Origin: CBDCHC01 sp965277055
GTDB taxonomy: Bacteria; Pseudomonadota; Gammaproteobacteria; PS1; Pseudothioglobaceae
Reading direction: 5' to 3'
NCBI GenBank assembly: GCA_965277055.1
Contig: OZ255703.1
Coordinates: forward strand, 744,001-808,000
DNA length: 64,000 nt
Shown here: positions 54,178 to 61,400 of the stretch, one piece after another
Position numbering within the stretch: the stretch's first letter is position 1
Layout of the letters: each line of letters opens with the position of its first letter
Notes under the pieces: generated by a model
What the model saw: only the letters and a program-made list of their open reading frames with translations
Told to the model about the DNA's origin: nothing
The model's database searches: none
Program-made: the position numbers and the translations under genes

Positions 54178-55227
54178 TTATTTCACTACTGGCGCACAAC
54201 TTTCTCTAACAATGAGCTGAGTTGATAGAGCGATAAGGCTATAGTCATTTTCTTTATTGTTAATTTTATTGAAGAGCAAGTCGCATGAGTATTTTGCAAT
54301 TTTTTGAATTGGTGCACGAACAGTAGTAAGTGCTGGGTTGCTTTGAGCGGCAATGCTAATGTCATCAAAGCCAATTATGCTCATATCTTCTGGAACTCTT
54401 ACCCCGTTATTTTGAAATTCTTTAATTGCCCCAAGTGCCATAGAATCATTGGCACAGATAATTGCAGTAGGCGGGGTAGGTAACGATAAGAAATACTTTG
54501 CACCTTTTATTCCTGATTCGTGAGAATAATCACCATGAAAGATGTATTCTTTGTTTGCTACGAGATTATTATGCTTGAGTCCGTACTCAAAACCCTTGAA
54601 ACGATTGGTACCAACTTTGGAGTCAAATAGTCCAGTCATACAGCCTATGTGCGAATGTCCTAATGACACAATATAATTTACCGCCTCTGAATCAGCATTA
54701 AAATTATCAATCACCACTGCAGGAATAGTTTTATCTACAGTAGAATTTTCTATAACCACTACGGGCAAATATTGGTTGATTTCTAGAATAATATCTTCAG
54801 TTGAGGGAATACACGTTGCAATAACCCCATCAAGTGTAGGTAATAATTTATCAAGACGATCTTTATCAGCATCAGAGAAAAACACGAGAGCATAATTTTT
54901 TTTCGCAGCCCAGCGCTCTAGCTCCTGAAATAATAAAGAGTAGTACGGACTTGCAATGCCAGAGCGAATACTACTATCCAAAAAATATCCAATAATCCGA
55001 TTTTTTTGGGCGGGTTGAGTATTTACAAAAGAACCTTTGTGAGGAATCTTAATGATGACATTTTCATTTAGTAATTTATCCAAAGCCTTACGTACAGTCA
55101 TGTAGGACACACCCAGCTCTTTCGCAAGCATACGCTCACTTGGTAGCTTGTCTGCTATAGTGCAGTCTTCAATATCTTTCTTGATTTTGTTAACGACTTG
55201 TTGATATTTTGGAATGATATTTTGCAT
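54178..55227 (-). CDS. GntR/LacI-hybrid transcriptional regulator (AraR-like architecture)
   Basis: The 349-aa protein has an N-terminal GntR winged helix (about 6-67: KLPSERMLAKELGVSYMTVR, then KALDKLLNENVI) joined to a LacI-type sugar-binding domain. The latter includes GHSHIGCMTGL, AIICANDSMALGAIKEF and MSIIGFDDISIAAQSNPALT. AraR is the best-known protein of this design. Lying between the GH17 and lipoprotein genes, it most likely binds the GCTATATAGC palindromes and releases them on glucose or glucan oligomers. The effector is inference. Confidence 0.9.
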   Translation of the reverse strand: MQNIIPKYQQVVNKIKKDIEDCTIADKLPSERMLAKELGVSYMTVRKALDKLLNENVIIKIPHKGSFVNTQPAQKNRIIGYFLDSSIRSGIASPYYSLLFQELERWAAKKNYALVFFSDADKDRLDKLLPTLDGVIATCIPSTEDIILEINQYLPVVVIENSTVDKTIPAVVIDNFNADSEAVNYIVSLGHSHIGCMTGLFDSKVGTNRFKGFEYGLKHNNLVANKEYIFHGDYSHESGIKGAKYFLSLPTPPTAIICANDSMALGAIKEFQNNGVRVPEDMSIIGFDDISIAAQSNPALTTVRAPIQKIAKYSCDLLFNKINNKENDYSLIALSTQLIVRESCAPVVK

Positions 55228-55311
55228 TAGATTTTAAACTCACAAATATTACACACAATAAATACGATGTTTTTAAGTGCCTATAACTCATTTTAAATGA
55301 TTATTATTATA

Positions 55312-55340
55312 TTGACAAACAGATATGAACAGAGTATATT
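55312..55340 (+). promoter_or_regulatory. Consensus sigma-70 promoter of the giant lipoprotein gene
   Basis: TTGACA (55312-55317) and TATATT (55335-55340) are separated by 17 bp. With a perfect -35 and a near-perfect -10, this should be a strong promoter requiring tight repression. The operator follows at 55350. Confidence 0.85.
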
Positions 55341-55349
55341 AGAAAAAAC

Positions 55350-55359
55350 GCTATATAGC
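55350..55359. promoter_or_regulatory. Operator palindrome GCTATATAGC, lipoprotein promoter
   Basis: Identical to 50709-50718 and starting nine bases after the -10 box. The match extends to GCTATATAGCAAT with one-base differences outside. Binding here would block promoter escape. Confidence 0.75.
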
Positions 55360-55419
55360 AATATTTAAATTTATTATTATATTTTAGCCAATTATGGTTA
55401 TTGGTTTGGGGGAAAACGC

Positions 55420-58400
55420 ATGAATAGTATCTTTGACTATACTAAATATTACTTATTTTTTATTGTTGTGGTATTTATTGTTACCAGTTGTGGCAGTGGC
55501 GGCGGTACGCAGTATGATCCCATATCGGACTCTACAATCACAGTAGTTGAGGTGACAGAGTTTAATAATGATTTTAATAATTTAACTGGACTCAACACCA
55601 CTGCGCCACAAGCCCCATACGCTAACGAGTCCCAAACCTATAACCCCAACAACGTAAGTATTGTCACTAGCCCTTCAGCCACTGCTAATAGTGTGAATAC
55701 ACTTAACTATTCTACACAAAGTACAAGCACTCCAGAGACCTATCTACAAATATTAGCTACGACCAATAGCGGAACGGTGACCTCGGGCTATGTTTCTACT
55801 CAGGGCTTTCAGGAGTTTCAGTACGGACGAGTAGAGGCGCGCATTAAAATCCCTAATAACACTGCGGTAGTTCCACGTTTTTCCCTTATTGGTGAGTCGT
55901 TTAGCACTACAGTAAATATCCCTACTGCAGGCGCATTAGATATTATGCAGGTTGGTTCTGACACCAAAACCATCACTCCGCAACTATATGGGGCAAACCC
56001 ATCTTCAACCCCAGTACTCAGAAATGAAAGTTTGGCTGATGGATTTAGGGTATATAGCGTTGACTGGACAACTGATAAAATGATTGTAAAAGAATCAGGT
56101 ACAGTGCTACATACCTTTGATATTGCAAATGATCCTAGATTTCAACAAGAGTTTTTTGTTGCACTGAGCATAGGGGTGCCAACTGGCAATACTCTGGTTG
56201 GCACTGCTACGATGTTAGTTGATTGGCTTAAGGTATATCCTAATGAAACCCAAGACAACACTGGCTTTTTAGGAGATGACAACTCAACTAAAGTTTCAGC
56301 AACTACTGTAGAAACCACAAATAGCAATGTAAGCGTTAATACTTCAGCTAACAATGTAGGAGGCGTTACACCCCTACAAGGTGACTCGTATATAGCATTA
56401 GACTTTAATACCACAGAGGCTGGTGCGGGTGCAATCCTCAAGGTGAATGCTACTGACTACTCACAAAAAACCAATGTAAACTTTGCAATTAATACCAGCC
56501 AAATGAGTAATTTAGCGAGTATGAAGGTAATCGTATATGATACAAACTCTAGTGCTACCATATCAATCTCTGAGATTACTCCTGCAGTAGTTACTGCGGA
56601 CACTGGTGTAGCTAATAACGTAAATAATTCAAATCCATTTAGTACCTTAAACACTTCTAGTGGTACGACAGACTGGAATAACTATAGCATCCCTCTAAGA
56701 AATTTTACTCAGGCAAATAATACCTTTGATTTTTCTAACTTCACTGGAATTGGGTTTAGTGACCCTGTTGATGCAAATGGCCAACCAGTAACAGGTAGTT
56801 TATTGGTTGATAACCTGCAAATGGCGGAGACTATTCTCATTGGGTTGCCACTTGATTTTGAGCTCTCGAGCTCAAGTTATAATCTCTCTGAAGCAAATGG
56901 CGGAGGTATTTCTATCGTTGATATACTTGAAACTACAGATGGGGTAAATGAATCTAAAAAAGTTATTAAAATCACTCAAAGTGCGGATAATGCAGAGGTG
57001 AGCGTACTGCTTGACTCACCAATTGACTTATCATCAAATAAATATTTTACTCTCAAAGTCAAAGCCTCAAGAGCAACTCCGATAGAACTCACACTGCAAA
57101 ATCCTGACAACCCATCACAAACAGGATCAGTAGTTGGCCAGTATAGATATCCCAATACTGGGGCGTGGGAAGAGGTCTTGTTTGATTTTTCAAATGTAGC
57201 TAACGCAGTAGGTTCCAACGCAAAAAAAATCATCATAAAGTTTGATAATGGTAGTCCCAATGGTTTTGCCTCTACACCAGCAAATTGGACATTCTATGCT
57301 GATGATTTAGAGCAGTACGCTACCATTCCAGATGATGTTTTCCGGGAACCTTCTACCGCACCATTATCACCGAGTGCTACCAGAACAATTTCTATCTATA
57401 GCGATGCGTATACTGATATACCTAGAGACTTAACTCAAGATAATGGACAAACAACCATATTAACTGAAAAAAGTTATGGAGGAAATAATGTATTAAAACT
57501 AAAAGATTTTGATCATCAAGTTATTGATTTTCAGGACAACAAACAAGATATAACTGCTTATGATAAATTCTATTTTAATTATTGGACACACGATATTAAA
57601 TCGTTTAATTCATTTTTAATTAGTATCGATGGCGTAACAACAGAAGCCGCATATCCGGCATCTACATCCCTTAACTCATGGCAATCAGTAGATATTGATA
57701 CTTCTCATTTTGCCGATGGTGGCGTGGATTTAACCAAAATATCACAATTAAAATTTGATACATCACACACTCCAACGGGAATTGTGTATTTGGATAATAT
57801 TTATTTTTATGATAGCTCTTCTGTGCCTCCATTTGAGGATGGATTGCTCACCAATGGCGACTTCCAATCAGGTGTTAACTCATGGAGCGGAAATCCACCT
57901 GGCGGTCTAGACACAAAAGATGATGGTGCTAATAAATATTTTTATGCTAACCCTCCAAAGGCAAGTGCTAACCCATATGATATAAATTTACAACAGGTCG
58001 TTGAAATTATCAATGGTAAGTCATATACCTTAACTTTTAAGGCTAAATCAGACAGAACTCGAGCGATTTCTGCAGGTATTGGGTTGAATAAATCTCCATG
58101 GACTAATGTAACAAATGATGTAACACTGAAAAATGAATGGCAATCATACACACTTGAATTTACAAGTAACTTTGGTGACTCAAACAGCCGTGTATTTTTT
58201 GATATGGGCGCTGCCGCTGGTGAGGTAAGTATTGATGATGTTGCGTTGTTTGCCGCTGATAGCACAACCCCAACTCCAGATACTAATATTACTCTCCCAG
58301 TAGGCTTTGAACAAGCTGCTGGTAGTTATACAGTTACAGGGTTTGATGGCGGTAGTATCTCTGTCAAAGCAAATCCACAACCAAATGGCATTAACACCAG

Positions 58401-61400
58401 TGGCAATGTTGCAGAAATCATCAAAGGTCCAGGTGAAACATGGGCAGGATCGTTCCTCACCTTGGATAGTGCTATTGACTTTAACCAAGGTAAAGTATTT
58501 AAAGTAAAAGCATGGTCATCTCAACCACGTACACTCTTGCTCCAATTAGGTAATAGTACTGGAGCACCAGCACACCCTAATCAAATAGAAGTAGAAGTCA
58601 ATCACCCAGGTGGCTCACAATGGGAAGAACTTACCTTTGACTTTAGTGCTAAAGACCTTGCTCCATTTGATTCAAATGGTGGAGCGGTAAGAGTAGTCTT
58701 TATCATGGATAATGGTACCAATGGTGGTGGTGGTGCAGACTGGACCATGTATATTGATGATATCACTCAAGAGGTTGCAAGCACCCCAACTCCAGATACT
58801 AATATTACTCTCCCAGTAGGCTTTGAACAAGCTGCTGGTAGTTATACAGTTACAGGGTTTGATGGCGGTAGTATCTCTGTCAAAGCAAATCCACAACCAA
58901 ATGGCATTAACACCAGTGGCAATGTTGCAGAAATCATCAAAGGTCCAGGTGAAACATGGGCAGGATCGTTCCTCACCTTGGATAGTGCTATTGACTTTAA
59001 CCAAGGTAAAGTATTTAAAGTAAAAGCATGGTCATCTCAACCACGTACACTCTTGCTCCAATTAGGTAATAGTACTGGAGCACCAGCACACCCTAATCAA
59101 ATAGAAGTAGAAGTCAATCACCCAGGTGGCTCACAATGGGAAGAACTTACCTTTGACTTTAGTGCTAAAGACCTTGCTCCATTTGATTCAAATGGTGGAG
59201 CGGTAAGAGTAGTCTTTATCATGGATAATGGTACCAATGGTGGTGGTGGTGCAGACTGGACCATGTATATTGATGATATCACTCAAGAGGTTGCAAGCAC
59301 CCCAACTCCAGATACTAATATTACTCTCCCAGTAGGCTTTGAACAAGCTGCTGGTAGTTATACAGTTACAGGGTTTGATGGCGGTAGTATCTCTGTCAAA
59401 GCAAATCCACAACCAAATGGCATTAACACCAGTGGCAATGTTGCAGAAATCATCAAAGGTCCAGGTGAAACATGGGCAGGATCGTTCCTCACCTTGGATA
59501 GTGCTATTGACTTTAACCAAGGTAAAGTATTTAAAGTAAAAGCATGGTCATCTCAACCACGTACACTCTTGCTCCAATTAGGTAATAGTACTGGAGCACC
59601 AGCACACCCTAATCAAATAGAAGTAGAAGTCAATCACCCAGGTGGCTCACAATGGGAAGAACTTACCTTTGACTTTAGTGCTAAAGACCTTGCTCCATTT
59701 GATTCAAATGGTGGAGCGGTAAGAGTAGTCTTTATCATGGATAATGGTACCAATGGTGGTGGTGGTGCAGACTGGACCATGTATATTGATGATATCACTC
59801 AAGAGGTTGCAAGCACCCCAACTCCAGATACTAATATTACTCTCCCAGTAGGCTTTGAACAAGCTGCTGGTAGTTATACAGTTACAGGGTTTGATGGCGG
59901 TAGTATCTCTGTCAAAGCAAATCCACAACCAAATGGCATTAACACCAGTGGCAATGTTGCAGAAATCATCAAAGGTCCAGGTGAAACATGGGCAGGATCG
60001 TTCCTCACCTTGGATAGTGCTATTGACTTTAACCAAGGTAAAGTATTTAAAGTAAAAGCATGGTCATCTCAACCACGTACACTCTTGCTCCAATTAGGTA
60101 ATAGTACTGGAGCACCAGCACACCCTAATCAAATAGAAGTAGAAGTCAATCACCCAGGTGGCTCACAATGGGAAGAACTTACCTTTGACTTTAGTGCTAA
60201 AGACCTTGCTCCATTTGATTCAAATGGTGGAGCGGTAAGAGTAGTCTTTATCATGGATAATGGTACCAATGGTGGTGGTGGTGCAGACTGGACCATGTAT
60301 ATTGATGATATCACTCAAGAGGTTGCAAGCACCCCAACTCCAGATACTAATATTACTCTCCCAGTAGGCTTTGAACAAGCTGCTGGTAGTTATACAGTTA
60401 CAGGGTTTGATGGCGGTAGTATCTCTGTCAAAGCAAATCCACAACCAAATGGCATTAACACCAGTGGCAATGTTGCAGAAATCATCAAAGGTCCAGGTGA
60501 AACATGGGCAGGATCGTTCCTCACCTTGGATAGTGCTATTGACTTTAACCAAGGTAAAGTATTTAAAGTAAAAGCATGGTCATCTCAACCACGTACACTC
60601 TTGCTCCAATTAGGTAATAGTACTGGAGCACCAGCACACCCTAATCAAATAGAAGTAGAAGTCAATCACCCAGGTGGCTCACAATGGGAAGAACTTACCT
60701 TTGACTTTAGTGCTAAAGACCTTGCTCCATTTGATTCAAATGGTGGAGCGGTAAGAGTAGTCTTTATCATGGATAATGGTACCAATGGTGGTGGTGGTGC
60801 AGACTGGACCATGTATATTGATGATATCACTCAAGAGGTTGCAAGCACCCCAACTCCAGATACTAATATTACTCTCCCAGTAGGCTTTGAACAAGCTGCT
60901 GGTAGTTATACAGTTACAGGGTTTGATGGCGGTAGTATCTCTGTCAAAGCAAATCCACAACCAAATGGCATTAACACCAGTGGCAATGTTGCAGAAATCA
61001 TCAAAGGTCCAGGTGAAACATGGGCAGGATCGTTCCTCACCTTGGATAGTGCTATTGACTTTAACCAAGGTAAAGTATTTAAAGTAAAAGCATGGTCATC
61101 TCAACCACGTACACTCTTGCTCCAATTAGGTAATAGTACTGGAGCACCAGCACACCCTAATCAAATAGAAGTAGAAGTCAATCACCCAGGTGGCTCACAA
61201 TGGGAAGAACTTACCTTTGACTTTAGTGCTAAAGACCTTGCTCCATTTGATTCAAATGGTGGAGCGGTAAGAGTAGTCTTTATCATGGATAATGGTACCA
61301 ATGGTGGTGGTGGTGCAGACTGGACCATGTATATTGATGATATCACTCAAGAGGTTGCAAGCACCCCAACTCCAGATACTAATATTACTCTCCCAGTAGG

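Noticed and set aside
55691..57260. Antisense frames of 65-107 aa in the lipoprotein gene
   Set aside because: Shadows of the main frame, without starts or family motifs.
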